Assembly (NCBI RefSeq): GCF_029714205.1
Contig: NZ_CP121648.1
Span: 5,281,001 to 5,345,000, forward strand
Source: Methylobacterium sp. CB376
GTDB lineage: Bacteria; Pseudomonadota; Alphaproteobacteria; Rhizobiales; Beijerinckiaceae
DNA: 64,000 nucleotides
Direction: 5' to 3'
The notes under the pieces were generated by a model. The model worked only from the letters and a program-made list of their open reading frames with translations. It was not told the origin of the DNA and searched no databases. The translations under genes were made by a program, and so were the position numbers. Below, piece after piece: positions 7,669-15,521 of this stretch. Each line of letters starts with the position of its first letter. Positions within the stretch are counted from its first letter, which is position 1.

Positions 7669-8559
7669 TCAGCGCACGGCGAAGCGCGGCAGGCTCGGGA
7701 CCGGCGCCGCCGCGGGCGCGGCGACCGGCGGCACCAGGGAGGCGCGCGCGCCGCCGTGGCGATAGAGGCCGCGGTGCTTGGGGTCCGGGGTCAGCGCGTC
7801 GGTGATGCCGATCACCGTCTCGGCCGCCCCGAGCAGCACCGCCCCGTCCGGGGCGAGCTGCGCGGCGATCCGCCCGAGCACGTCCGCCTTGGTCGGCGCG
7901 TCGAAATAGATCAGCACGTTGCGGCAATACACGATGTCGAAGGTGCCGAGCTGGTCGAACCGGTCCAGCAGGTTGAGCGGGCGGAAATCCACCATCTGCC
8001 GCAGGGCCGCGCTGATCCGCCACTGCTCGCCGACCTGCTCGAAGTACTTCAGCATGAGCTGGACCGGCAGCCCGCGCTGGACCTCGAACTGGTTGTAGAG
8101 GCCGAGCCGGGCCTTCTCCAGGACCTCGGTCGAGAGGTCGGTGCCGACGAGCTCGATCCGCCAGCCGGCCAGGAGCGGCGCCGCCTCGGTGAGCAGCATC
8201 GCCAGCGAGTAGGGCTCCTGCCCGGTCGAGGCGGCCGCGCACCAGATGCGCAGCCGGCGCGCCGCGGCGCGCGCGGCGATCATCTGCGGCAGCAGCACGT
8301 CGCGGAACAGGTCGAAGGGCGCCCTGTCCCGGAAGAAGAAGGTCTCGTTGGTGGTCATCGCCTCGACCACCGCCTTCTCGATCGCGCCCTCGCGCGCGAC
8401 CCGCAGGGCGCCGACGAGTTCGGTGAGGGTGGCGATCCCGAAGCGGCGGCAGACCGGCGTGAGCCGGCTCTCGATCAGGTAGCGCTTCTCGGGGGTCAGG
8501 GCGAGGCCGGACCGCTGCTTGAGATAGCCGCGCAGGAACTCGAACTCGGTCTCGGTCAT
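7669..8559 (-). CDS. cheR: Chemotaxis protein methyltransferase CheR
   Basis: CheR methylates glutamates of chemoreceptors using S-adenosylmethionine. The 296-residue product has the N-terminal helical domain (FEFLRGYLKQRSGLALTPEKRYLIESRL), the loop TNETFFFRD that lies over the active site, and the SAM-binding fold with CAAASTGQEPYSLAML, VGTDLS and FDIVYCRNVLIYFD. The C-terminal 35 residues are Ala/Pro-rich and not conserved; there is no VieA-like pentapeptide-binding insert that I can identify. An upstream open frame is rejected because MTETEFEFLRGYL is the family start. It is the last gene of cheA-cheW-cheY-cheB-cheR, with 40 bases between cheB and cheR. Confidence 0.97.
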   Translation of the reverse strand: MTETEFEFLRGYLKQRSGLALTPEKRYLIESRLTPVCRRFGIATLTELVGALRVAREGAIEKAVVEAMTTNETFFFRDRAPFDLFRDVLLPQMIAARAAARRLRIWCAAASTGQEPYSLAMLLTEAAPLLAGWRIELVGTDLSTEVLEKARLGLYNQFEVQRGLPVQLMLKYFEQVGEQWRISAALRQMVDFRPLNLLDRFDQLGTFDIVYCRNVLIYFDAPTKADVLGRIAAQLAPDGAVLLGAAETVIGITDALTPDPKHRGLYRHGGARASLVPPVAAPAAAPVPSLPRFAVR

Positions 8560-8599
8560 CGCGGCGGGCCCTTCCCGGCGGTGTCGCGCGTCGAGGGCA

Positions 8600-9760
8600 T
8601 CAGGGCTGCCCGCCCGTGATCTGGGCGCGCAGCGCGGGGCCGATCGCGGGGAGTGCCAGGATCTCGTGGGCGTAGCCGGCCTTGGCGATGCTGCCGGGCA
8701 TGCCCCAGACGGTCGAGGAGGCCTCGTCCTGCACCAGCATGGTGCCGCCCGCATCCACCAGGGCCTTGGCGCCGTGGGTCCCGTCCGAGCCCATCCCGGT
8801 GAGCACCACCGAGAGCGTCGAGGCGCCGTAGAGCTCGGCCGCGTCGCGGAACAGCACGTCCACCGCCGGCCGGCAGAAATTCACCGGCGGGCCGTCGTCG
8901 AGGCGGATGGCGATCTCCGCGCCATGGCCGGAGAGGCCCATGTGCCGCCCGCCCGGCGCCACGTAGAGGGTGCCGGGCCGCACCGGCTCGCCGTGCTTGC
9001 CCTCCGCCGCCGGCAGGCCCGTGCGGGTGCGCAGGTGCTCGGCGAAGACGCCGGTGAAGACCGGCGGCATGTGCTGCACGATCAGGATCGGGAGCCGCCG
9101 CAGGGCCGCCGCGCCGATCCCCTCCAGCACCTCGCCCACCGCCCTCGGACCGCCGGTCGAGGCGCCGATCAGCAGCACCTTCGGCGGCGTGCGGGCGTGC
9201 CGCGGGCGCAGGGAGACCGGGGGGGCGGCGGGCCGCGGCGGCGGCGGCACGGCGCCGGCCCGCTCCGGCGCGGGCCGCTCGGCGACGGCGCGCCGCAGGG
9301 CCCCCGCCCCGCCGCGCAGGGCAGCGCCGAGCATCCGCACCTTCTGGATCAGGTCCTCCCGGAAGGTCGCCGTGGTGGTCACGCCCCGGTTGCCCTCGGG
9401 CTTGGGCAGGTAGTCCACCGCCCCGAGGGCGAGGCAGCGCAGGGAGATCTCCGCGTTGCGCTGCGTCAGGGTCGACATCATCACGACCTGGAGGCCCGGC
9501 CGCTTGGCCAGCATGCGCGGCAGGGCCTGCGTGCCGTCGAGCTCCGGCATCTCGACGTCGAGGAGGACGATCTCCGGGCTGACCCGGTCGAGGGTTTCGA
9601 GGGCGATCCGGCCGTTCGAGGCGGTCGCCACCACGTCGCATCCCGCCTCCTGCAGCCAGCGCGAGACGAGGCCGCGCACCACGGCGGAGTCGTCGGCCAC
9701 CATCACCTTGACACGCGGCGCTGCGGGGCTGGCCTGGGACGGCGCGAGGGAAGCTGCCAT
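8600..9760 (-). CDS. cheB: Chemotaxis response regulator protein-glutamate methylesterase CheB
   Basis: CheB demethylates and deamidates chemoreceptors when phosphorylated by CheA. The 386-residue protein has an N-terminal receiver (about 16-135) with phospho-acceptor Asp68 in LLDVEMPELDG and Lys120 in PKP, a variable Pro/Ala linker (about 145-192), and the methylesterase domain with the catalytic triad Ser201 (GASTGGP), His230 (QHMPP) and Asp326 (GMGSDGT). All key residues are present. It lies between cheY and cheR; a gap of 88 bases separates cheY from cheB, the largest in the operon apart from cheW-cheA. Confidence 0.97.
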   Translation of the reverse strand: MAASLAPSQASPAAPRVKVMVADDSAVVRGLVSRWLQEAGCDVVATASNGRIALETLDRVSPEIVLLDVEMPELDGTQALPRMLAKRPGLQVVMMSTLTQRNAEISLRCLALGAVDYLPKPEGNRGVTTTATFREDLIQKVRMLGAALRGGAGALRRAVAERPAPERAGAVPPPPRPAAPPVSLRPRHARTPPKVLLIGASTGGPRAVGEVLEGIGAAALRRLPILIVQHMPPVFTGVFAEHLRTRTGLPAAEGKHGEPVRPGTLYVAPGGRHMGLSGHGAEIAIRLDDGPPVNFCRPAVDVLFRDAAELYGASTLSVVLTGMGSDGTHGAKALVDAGGTMLVQDEASSTVWGMPGSIAKAGYAHEILALPAIGPALRAQITGGQP

Positions 9761-9848
9761 GATACTCTCGGCACTTGCAATACGGGAGACGCGCGCGGGC
9801 GCGCGGCCGGCGCGGGAGCGGGGCGCCCGGTCCGAGACCGCGCGAGGA

Positions 9849-10214
9849 TCAGGCGAGGCCGACTTCCTGGAGCTTCGCCGTGATGATGTCCTTGTCGAAC
9901 GGTTTCATGATGTACTCGTCCGCCCCCGCGTGCAGGGCGCGGGCGATGGAGCTCACGTCGTTCTCGGTGGTGCAGAACACCACCTTGGGGTGCTCGCCCG
10001 AGGGCAGCCGGCGCAATTCCCGCAGGAACTCGTAGCCGTCCATCTGCGGCATGCGCCAGTCGAGCAGGATCGCGTCCGGCATCGCCTCCCGGCACAGGCC
10101 GATGGCGTCGGCGCCGTCCTCCGCCTCCGCGACGCGGAACCCGATCCCCTCCAGGATGCGCCGCGCCACCTTCCGGATCACGGCGGAATCATCGACGATC
10201 AGGCAGGTTCTCAT
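9849..10214 (-). CDS. cheY: CheY-like single-domain response regulator
   Basis: The 121-residue product is a bare receiver domain. The acidic pair is in VDDSAVIRK, the phospho-acceptor is Asp52 in LLDWRMPQMDG, and the conserved Thr and Lys are in CTTEND and MKPFD. As a partner of the adjacent CheA it would either carry the signal to the flagellar switch or act as a phosphate sink. Because CheA itself carries a receiver domain, the division of labour between the two is not obvious from sequence. Confidence 0.95.
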   Translation of the reverse strand: MRTCLIVDDSAVIRKVARRILEGIGFRVAEAEDGADAIGLCREAMPDAILLDWRMPQMDGYEFLRELRRLPSGEHPKVVFCTTENDVSSIARALHAGADEYIMKPFDKDIITAKLQEVGLA

Positions 10215-10230
10215 CGCGCTGCGTCCCTGC

Positions 10231-10740
10231 TCAGGCGGCCGAGGCGTTGGCCCGGTCGTCGCCGAAGGCCAGGACCGCGTCGACGTCGAGGATGATCAGC
10301 AGGCGCCCGTCGAGGCGGTGCACCCCGCGCGAGACGGCGCGCCAGCGGGTGTCCATGTGCACCGGGTTCGGCCCGTAGGTGTCGGCGGAGAGCTTCATCA
10401 CCTCGCCGACCTGATCGACCAGGAGCCCGTAGGCCTCGCCGCCGAGCTCGAAGCCCACCGCCATCTCGCGCCCCTCCGAGACCCGGTCGGGCAGGCCGAG
10501 GCGGCGGCGCAGGCAGATCGCGGTCACCACCCGCCCGCGCAGGTTGAGCAGGCCCTTGATCTCGGGCGGCGACAGCGGAACGTCCGTGAGGTTGGTGGCG
10601 ATGAAGACGTCGTGGACCCGGTCGATCGGCAGGCCGAACATCTCGTCGCCGAGGGTCACGGTGACGTAGTCGATGGTGTCGCCGATCACGGCGGAGCTGG
10701 TCTCGCCCGCGCGGGCGACGTTGCTGTTGGCGGCCATCAT
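10231..10740 (-). CDS. cheW: Chemotaxis adaptor protein CheW
   Basis: The 169-residue product consists of one CheW SH3-like domain: YVTVTLGDEMFGLPIDRVHDV, then PEIKGLLNLRGRVVTAICLRRRLGL and GLLVDQVGEVMKL. It couples chemoreceptors to CheA. It has about 22 extra N-terminal residues before the domain. Sixteen bases separate it from cheY, so the two are probably co-translated. Confidence 0.96.
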   Translation of the reverse strand: MMAANSNVARAGETSSAVIGDTIDYVTVTLGDEMFGLPIDRVHDVFIATNLTDVPLSPPEIKGLLNLRGRVVTAICLRRRLGLPDRVSEGREMAVGFELGGEAYGLLVDQVGEVMKLSADTYGPNPVHMDTRWRAVSRGVHRLDGRLLIILDVDAVLAFGDDRANASAA

Positions 10741-10847
10741 GGGCGTCGCTCGGTTCTCATCGGGTTGCGGGAGGGCGCCGCCGCGGGCGGGGCGCCGGGA
10801 GGCCTGCGCGGACCGCCGCGGGCGGGCCGCTCAGGCCGGGGCGGCGG

Positions 10848-13664
10848 TCAGGCCGCGGCGTCGAGGCTGGGCGCGGTGATCTCGTTGAGGGCGGCGACGA
10901 GGCCGCTGCGGTCGAACTTCGCGACGAAGTCGGCGATCCCGAGGGCGCGCGCCCGCTCGATCCCCTCCGGGGCGACGCTCGAGGCGAGCGCGATCACCGG
11001 CATCTCGGCGAGGCGCGGCCCGGTCCGGCGCATCTGCTCGATCAGGTCGAAGCCGGAGCGGCCCGGCATCTCCAGATCGGCGACGACGACGTCGATCGGC
11101 GTCTCGCCGGTGAGCACCGTGAGAGCCTCCTCGGCGCTGGCGGCCGGGATCACCCGGTAGCCGGCGGCCTTCAGCACGGGCGTCAGCATCTCGCGGAAGA
11201 AGGCCGAGTCGTCGACCAGGAGCAGCCGCCGCGGCGCCTGCTCCTCCTTGCGGCGCGGCGCGCGCGCCCAGTCGTCGTGCGCGAGCGGCAGGTAATGGGC
11301 GATGTTGACGATCTCGGTCGCGCGCCCGCGCACCACCGCCGAGCCGATCAGGTCGGACCGGTCCGCCGTGAGTTCGACGTCGAGCACCTCGTCGACGATG
11401 TCGACGATCTCGTCCACCGCGAGGCCCATCGAGCGCTCGCCGTCCGAGAACACCACCAGGGCCTGCGCGCCCTCGCGCCGCAGCACCTGATCGGGATCGA
11501 CGGGCACCAGGGGCATGAGCCGGCCCCGGTACTGGATGAGCGGCCGCCCGCCCACCCACTCGACCTTGGCGCCGTCGACCTCCTCCAGGCGCGTGACCAG
11601 CGACAGGGGCACCGCCTTCAGCGCGTCGCCGCCGCCCTTGAACACCAGCAGCGTGACGGTCTGATCGGCCGACGCCGCCGCCTCCTCGGCCTCGGCATCC
11701 GCCTCCGCGGGCTGCCCGGTCGCCGTGCCGGAACCGACCATGCGGGCGACCCCGTTCGGGTCGATGATCAGCACGACCGCGCCGTCGCCCAGGATCGTGT
11801 TGCCGGAGAAGAGCGGGATGTGCCGCAGCTTCGTCGACATCGGCTTCACGACGATCTCTTCCGTGTGGAAGACGCCGTCCACCAGGATGCCGAAGCGCTG
11901 GCGCCCGACCTGGCTCACCACCACGAAGCCCTCGTCGGAGGAGGCGGTGGTGGGATCCTTGTCCAGGCCGAGCATGGCGGCGATCGGCACGATCGGCAGC
12001 AGGCGGTCGCGCAGGCGCAGCACCGGCGAGCCGTTGATGCGCTCGACCTGGTGGTCGCTGCCCGGCTGCACCCGCACGAGTTCGAGCACCGAGACCTGCG
12101 GGATCGCGAAGCGGTGGTCGCGGGCCGAGACGATCAGCGCCGCGACGATGGCGAGCGTCAGCGGGATCTTGATCGTGAAGGTGGTGCCCTGGCCGAACTG
12201 GGTGCGGATGTCGACGGTGCCGCCGATCAGCTCGATGTTGGTCTTGACCACGTCCATGCCGACGCCGCGGCCCGAGACCGAGGTGACGGCCTTGGCGGTC
12301 GAGAAGCCGGCGTGGAAGATGAACTTCGCGACCTGCGCGTCGGTCATCCGCTCGACCTCGGCCTCGGTGGCGATGCCCCGCTCCACGGCCTTGCGGCGGA
12401 TCGTGGCGAGGTCGAGCCCCTTGCCGTCGTCCGAGATCTCGATCGTGATCGTGCCGCCCTCGTGGAAGGCGTTGAGGCGGATCGTCCCCTTCTCGGGCTT
12501 GCCCGCGGCCTTGCGCTCCAGCGCCGACTCGATGCCGTGGTCGGCGGAGTTGCGCACCATGTGGGTGAGCGGGTCCTTGATGACCTCCAGCACCTGACGG
12601 TCGAGTTCCGTCTCGGCGCCCTGCATCACCAGGTCGATCTTCTTGCCGAGTTCCGACGAGAGGTCGCGCACCACCCGCGGCAGCTTCTGCCACGCCGAGC
12701 CGATCGGCTGCATGCGGGTCTTCATGACCCCTTCCTGCAGCTCGGCGGTGACGTTCGAGAGCCGCTGCAGCGGCACCTTGTAGCTGTTGTCCTCCTGCCG
12801 GCGGGCGATCTCGAGGAGCTGATTGCGGGTCAGGACCAGTTCCGAGACCATCGTCATCAGGTGCTCGAGGGTGTCGACGTTCACCCGGATCGTCTGCACC
12901 TTGTTGATGGCGGCGCCGTCCGTCTCGGGCGCGGCGTCGGCGCGGGGCGCCTCGGCCGGAGCGGGCGCGGCCTTCGGCGCGCTCACCGCCTTGGCGGGCG
13001 CCGCGGAGGGCCCGGGCGTGTCGCGGAAGGCGCGCTCCAGGTCGTCCAGGGAGACCTCGCCCGGCTTGAGGGCCCGCTCCAGCGTCTGCGGCACCAGCGA
13101 GCCCGTGGTCATGGGCGCGGGCGAGGCCTCGGGCCCGGGCGTGTCGCGGAAGGCGCGCTCCAGGTCGTCCAGGGAGACCTCGTCGGCCTTGAGCGCCCGC
13201 TCCAGCGTCTGGGACACCAGGGAGCCGGTGGTCATCGGGACGGGCGGCGGCGGCGGGGCGGGCGCCGGGGCGGGAGCGGCCTCGCCCTCGGCCATGCGCT
13301 CCAGGGCGCCGATCAGGTCCTCGTCGGCGCCCACGGGCTCGGCCGCCGTGCGCTCCAGCTCCGCGACGATCACCTTGATGCGGTCGAGCGTCTGCAGGAT
13401 CAGCGTCACCGCCTCGCTCGTGACGCCCATCCCGTCGCGGAACTTGCCCATCAGCGTCTCGGCCGCGTGGGCCAGCGCCTCGAGGCGCGGCAGTCCGAGG
13501 AAGCCGCAGGTGCCCTTGATGGTATGCACGAGCCGGAAGATGTTCCGGAGGATCGTCTGGTTGTTCGGATCCTGCTCGAAGCGGACGAGCTCCAGGTCGA
13601 CCGTATCCAGGTGTTCGCCGGTCTCGGTCAGGAATTCACGCAGCAAATCGTCCATGTCCGCCAC
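10848..13664 (-). CDS. cheA: Hybrid chemotaxis histidine kinase CheA with tandem CheW-like domains and a receiver
   Basis: The 938-residue protein has, in order: HPt/P1 domain with phospho-His47 (LVHTIKGTCGFLGLPRLEALAHAAE); a Pro/Ala linker (about 130-255) containing two copies of a 41-residue unit; P3 dimerisation (VDTLEHLMTMVSELVLTRNQLL); P4 ATPase with the N box (VRNSADHGIE) and G boxes (DDGKGLD, GRGVGMDVV); P5 CheW-like domain; a second CheW-like region (about 660-790); and a C-terminal receiver (about 800-925) with VVADLEMPGRSG. It phosphorylates CheB and CheY and probably its own receiver. It heads the che operon. No chemoreceptor gene is adjacent, only a remnant beyond chpT. An alternative start lies three codons downstream. 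Confidence 0.96.
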   Translation of the reverse strand: MADMDDLLREFLTETGEHLDTVDLELVRFEQDPNNQTILRNIFRLVHTIKGTCGFLGLPRLEALAHAAETLMGKFRDGMGVTSEAVTLILQTLDRIKVIVAELERTAAEPVGADEDLIGALERMAEGEAAPAPAPAPPPPPVPMTTGSLVSQTLERALKADEVSLDDLERAFRDTPGPEASPAPMTTGSLVPQTLERALKPGEVSLDDLERAFRDTPGPSAAPAKAVSAPKAAPAPAEAPRADAAPETDGAAINKVQTIRVNVDTLEHLMTMVSELVLTRNQLLEIARRQEDNSYKVPLQRLSNVTAELQEGVMKTRMQPIGSAWQKLPRVVRDLSSELGKKIDLVMQGAETELDRQVLEVIKDPLTHMVRNSADHGIESALERKAAGKPEKGTIRLNAFHEGGTITIEISDDGKGLDLATIRRKAVERGIATEAEVERMTDAQVAKFIFHAGFSTAKAVTSVSGRGVGMDVVKTNIELIGGTVDIRTQFGQGTTFTIKIPLTLAIVAALIVSARDHRFAIPQVSVLELVRVQPGSDHQVERINGSPVLRLRDRLLPIVPIAAMLGLDKDPTTASSDEGFVVVSQVGRQRFGILVDGVFHTEEIVVKPMSTKLRHIPLFSGNTILGDGAVVLIIDPNGVARMVGSGTATGQPAEADAEAEEAAASADQTVTLLVFKGGGDALKAVPLSLVTRLEEVDGAKVEWVGGRPLIQYRGRLMPLVPVDPDQVLRREGAQALVVFSDGERSMGLAVDEIVDIVDEVLDVELTADRSDLIGSAVVRGRATEIVNIAHYLPLAHDDWARAPRRKEEQAPRRLLLVDDSAFFREMLTPVLKAAGYRVIPAASAEEALTVLTGETPIDVVVADLEMPGRSGFDLIEQMRRTGPRLAEMPVIALASSVAPEGIERARALGIADFVAKFDRSGLVAALNEITAPSLDAAA
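13008..13235 (-). repeat. Tandem duplication inside cheA, 123-bp period
   Basis: Residues 144-183 and 185-220 of CheA are near-identical: each begins MTTGSLV, continues with QTLERALK and ends with SLDDLERAFRDTPGP. The nucleotide copies are also nearly identical, so the duplication is recent or kept homogeneous. It replaces the usual P2 region. Confidence 0.92.
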
Positions 13665-14236
13665 TCGCCGATCGTCGCAGGGCCTCCCCGCTCCATGACA
13701 GTGGCACCGGAGCGTTGATGATCCGTTGCCACAGTCGATCGGCCCCGAGCGATGTTGCAGGGGCGCGGGTCACGCAGCGGAGTCCCGCGCCCGGCCGAGT
13801 GCCGCCGGCGACAGCGAGAATTCATGTCACGACAATGAGATAAGGCGCCACCCGGAAGGCGCTTCGCGGCCCCGGTCATCCGCCGTCGGACTAATCCATC
13901 AGGCGGAACGCGCGCCGCTCCACTCGCGAAAAATATTCGTTTAACGGAACTCCCGTGCTCTTTCCTCAACGGCACGTGCGCCGCGGGGCGGCGGAAGGCG
14001 GGCCGCGACCCTGCGCGGCGGCAAGAGCGCGGGCGCGCGGGCCCGCCAGGGGCTCGGGGCGGGACGCTCGGGGCTTGCGCGGCGAGGCTCCCGTGCCGGC
14101 CGACGGGCGCGCGGGCGGCCGCCGGAGGGAGAGCGACGGGTCGCGCGCGAGGGGCCGCTCGCCCTCAGCCGCAGCGCGCGCGCCCTCGCGCCGGAACCCT
14201 GCGCGCGGCGCGGCCTGCGGAACGGTGCGGCGCGGC
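13665..14236. other. Intergenic region upstream of the che operon
   Basis: No supported gene. The half next to chpT (13970-14236) is extremely GC-rich; ORFs there translate to Arg/Ala/Pro-rich low-complexity sequence and are rejected. An AT-rich island (13928-13945, AAAAATATTCGTTTAACGGA) is the most promoter-like segment and includes one GTTTAAC half site reminiscent of CtrA, but not a full TTAA-N7-TTAA pair. It lies about 265 bases upstream of cheA. Confidence 0.5.
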
Positions 14237-14884
14237 TCAGGCGGCGGCGGGCTCGGCGCGGATCGTCACGGTGTCGCCGTCGATCCCGAAGGAGACGGTC
14301 ATGCCGGCGGCCCGGGCCACGAGGCCCGCGTAGTAGGGCTGCACGCCGTGCGCGTCGACCGTGCCGCTCTCCGGGCTGCCGGCGATCAGCGCCTCGACAT
14401 GGGCCGGGATGCGCGCATGCGAGCCCCGGCAGGTGAGCACGAAGACCGGCGCCTCGGCCTCGCCGGTCACCGCCACGTCGATCAGGCCGCCGCGCGGGAT
14501 CGTGGTGACGGCGATCACCACGAGGTTGAGCAGGAGCTTGACCTTGTTCTTCGGAAACAGGGCGCGGGGCGCGCTCCAGGCGAGCTTCGTCTTCTCGTCC
14601 GAGAACAGGCCGCGGGCGACGCTCTCGGCATCGGCGAGGTCGATCGTCGCCCCGACCGAGCCCGCCGCCCCGAAGGCGATGCGGGCGAATTGGAGACGCG
14701 CCGAGGCCTGCTTGGCGCTCTTGCGGATCAGGTCGATGGCGAAGTCGCGCATCCCCGGATCGTCCTCGTCCTCCAGAACCTCCAGGCCGTTCACGATCGC
14801 GCCGACCGGGCTGATCACGTCGTGGCACACGCGGGAGCAGAGCAGCGCGGAGAGGTCGAGGGCGTCGAGCGTGACGGTGATCAT
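14237..14884 (-). CDS. chpT: Histidine phosphotransferase ChpT
   Basis: ChpT relays phosphate from the hybrid kinase CckA to CtrA and CpdR in alphaproteobacterial cell-cycle control. The 215-residue product has the pseudo-kinase layout: a helical-hairpin dimerisation domain with phospho-His21 in SRVCHDVISPVGAIVNGLEVL, and a degenerate ATPase-like C-terminal domain (residues about 85-215) without nucleotide-binding G boxes. The start at 14884 is taken because the conserved domain begins at once; an upstream ATG adds 21 Arg/Pro-rich residues. It lies upstream of the che operon on the same strand but 570 bases away, so it likely has its own promoter. Confidence 0.92.
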   Translation of the reverse strand: MITVTLDALDLSALLCSRVCHDVISPVGAIVNGLEVLEDEDDPGMRDFAIDLIRKSAKQASARLQFARIAFGAAGSVGATIDLADAESVARGLFSDEKTKLAWSAPRALFPKNKVKLLLNLVVIAVTTIPRGGLIDVAVTGEAEAPVFVLTCRGSHARIPAHVEALIAGSPESGTVDAHGVQPYYAGLVARAAGMTVSFGIDGDTVTIRAEPAAA

Positions 14885-14999
14885 CGGGGGTCTCCGGGGC
14901 CCGGTCCGGGGCATCCGGCGCGGGATTCGCCGTGTGCGGAGCGGCACGGATAGCGGCCCCGCACCGGTTTGGAAAGCGTGCAGCCGGCAGGGATCGGGC

Positions 15000-15512
15000 G
15001 CGGGAGGCCGTGCGGAAGCCGCCCCAGTGCCGCCCGCGCACCCGGATCGGCGCGTCGACCTCCTTCATGGGCACGCGCTGCCCGCCGCCCATGTCGCGGA
15101 TGTCGGATTGGACCAGCACCGGCGCGGCGGAGCGCGCCGCCACCAGCCCGGCGCGGTCGTCGACGATGCGGCGGTTGCGGCAATTGGCGGCGTTCCAGAC
15201 CGGATCCCCCGGCCGCCGCGGATGCGCGGACTTGGCCGCGGACTTGGCCACGGACTTGGCCACGGACTTGGCCGCGTTTTTGGCCGCGGACGTGGCGTTG
15301 CGAACCGGCAGGGCGCCGTTGCGGTCGGCGGCGGCGCAGACGACCATGCCGGCGTCCGAGGCGAGGAGCCGCTCCTGGATCGGTGCGAGCACCGCCTCCA
15401 GCGCCGGCACCGCCCGGGTGAGGTAGGCGCGGCGCGGCCGAGCGCCCCGCAGAGCGTCCCGCGCGCCCGGCCAGGCGGGACCGCCATCGACAAACCCGCG
15501 GGCTCGGGGCAT
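15000..15512 (-). pseudogene. Remnant of a methyl-accepting chemotaxis protein C-terminal sensory domain
   Basis: The frame encodes LEAVLAPIQERLLASDAGMVVCAAADRNG, then RPGDPVWNAANCRNRRIVDDRAGLVAARS, VQSDIRDMGGGQRVPMKEVDAPI and VRGRHWGGFRTASR. This matches the C-terminal extracytoplasmic-like domain that follows the signalling hairpin in many alphaproteobacterial chemoreceptors (family patterns such as RNRRIFDDRVGLAA and RDMGGG). Everything N-terminal (membrane helices, HAMP, signalling domain) is absent, and there is no stop codon at the usual place after the final motif: the frame runs on into chpT out of phase. The first available ATG is at 15512, ten bases from the divergent cysQ start. 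A 12-bp array interrupts the domain. A free-standing functional protein is possible but less likely. Confidence 0.6.
15227..15298 (-). repeat. Six-copy 12-bp tandem array in the chemoreceptor remnant
   Basis: Units of CGGACTTGGCCG or CGGACTTGGCCA repeat with a 12-bp period at 15227, 15239, 15251, 15263, 15275 and 15287; the last two are diverged. On the minus strand they encode (A/V)AKS repeats. The period is a multiple of three, so the frame is kept. Confidence 0.9.
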
Positions 15513-15521
15513 GAGGACCCG

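Noticed and set aside
11277..13718. An 813-codon plus-strand open frame opposite cheA
   Set aside because: It is the antisense shadow of cheA, rich in Arg, His, Asp and Leu with no domain, and cheA is certain.
13926..13950. CtrA binding site upstream of cheA
   Set aside because: Only one TTAAC-type half is present in the AT-rich island; the full spaced pair is missing.
15227..15298. The 12-bp repeats as a CRISPR array
   Set aside because: There are no spacers; units are directly adjacent, in frame and code for (A/V)AKS.
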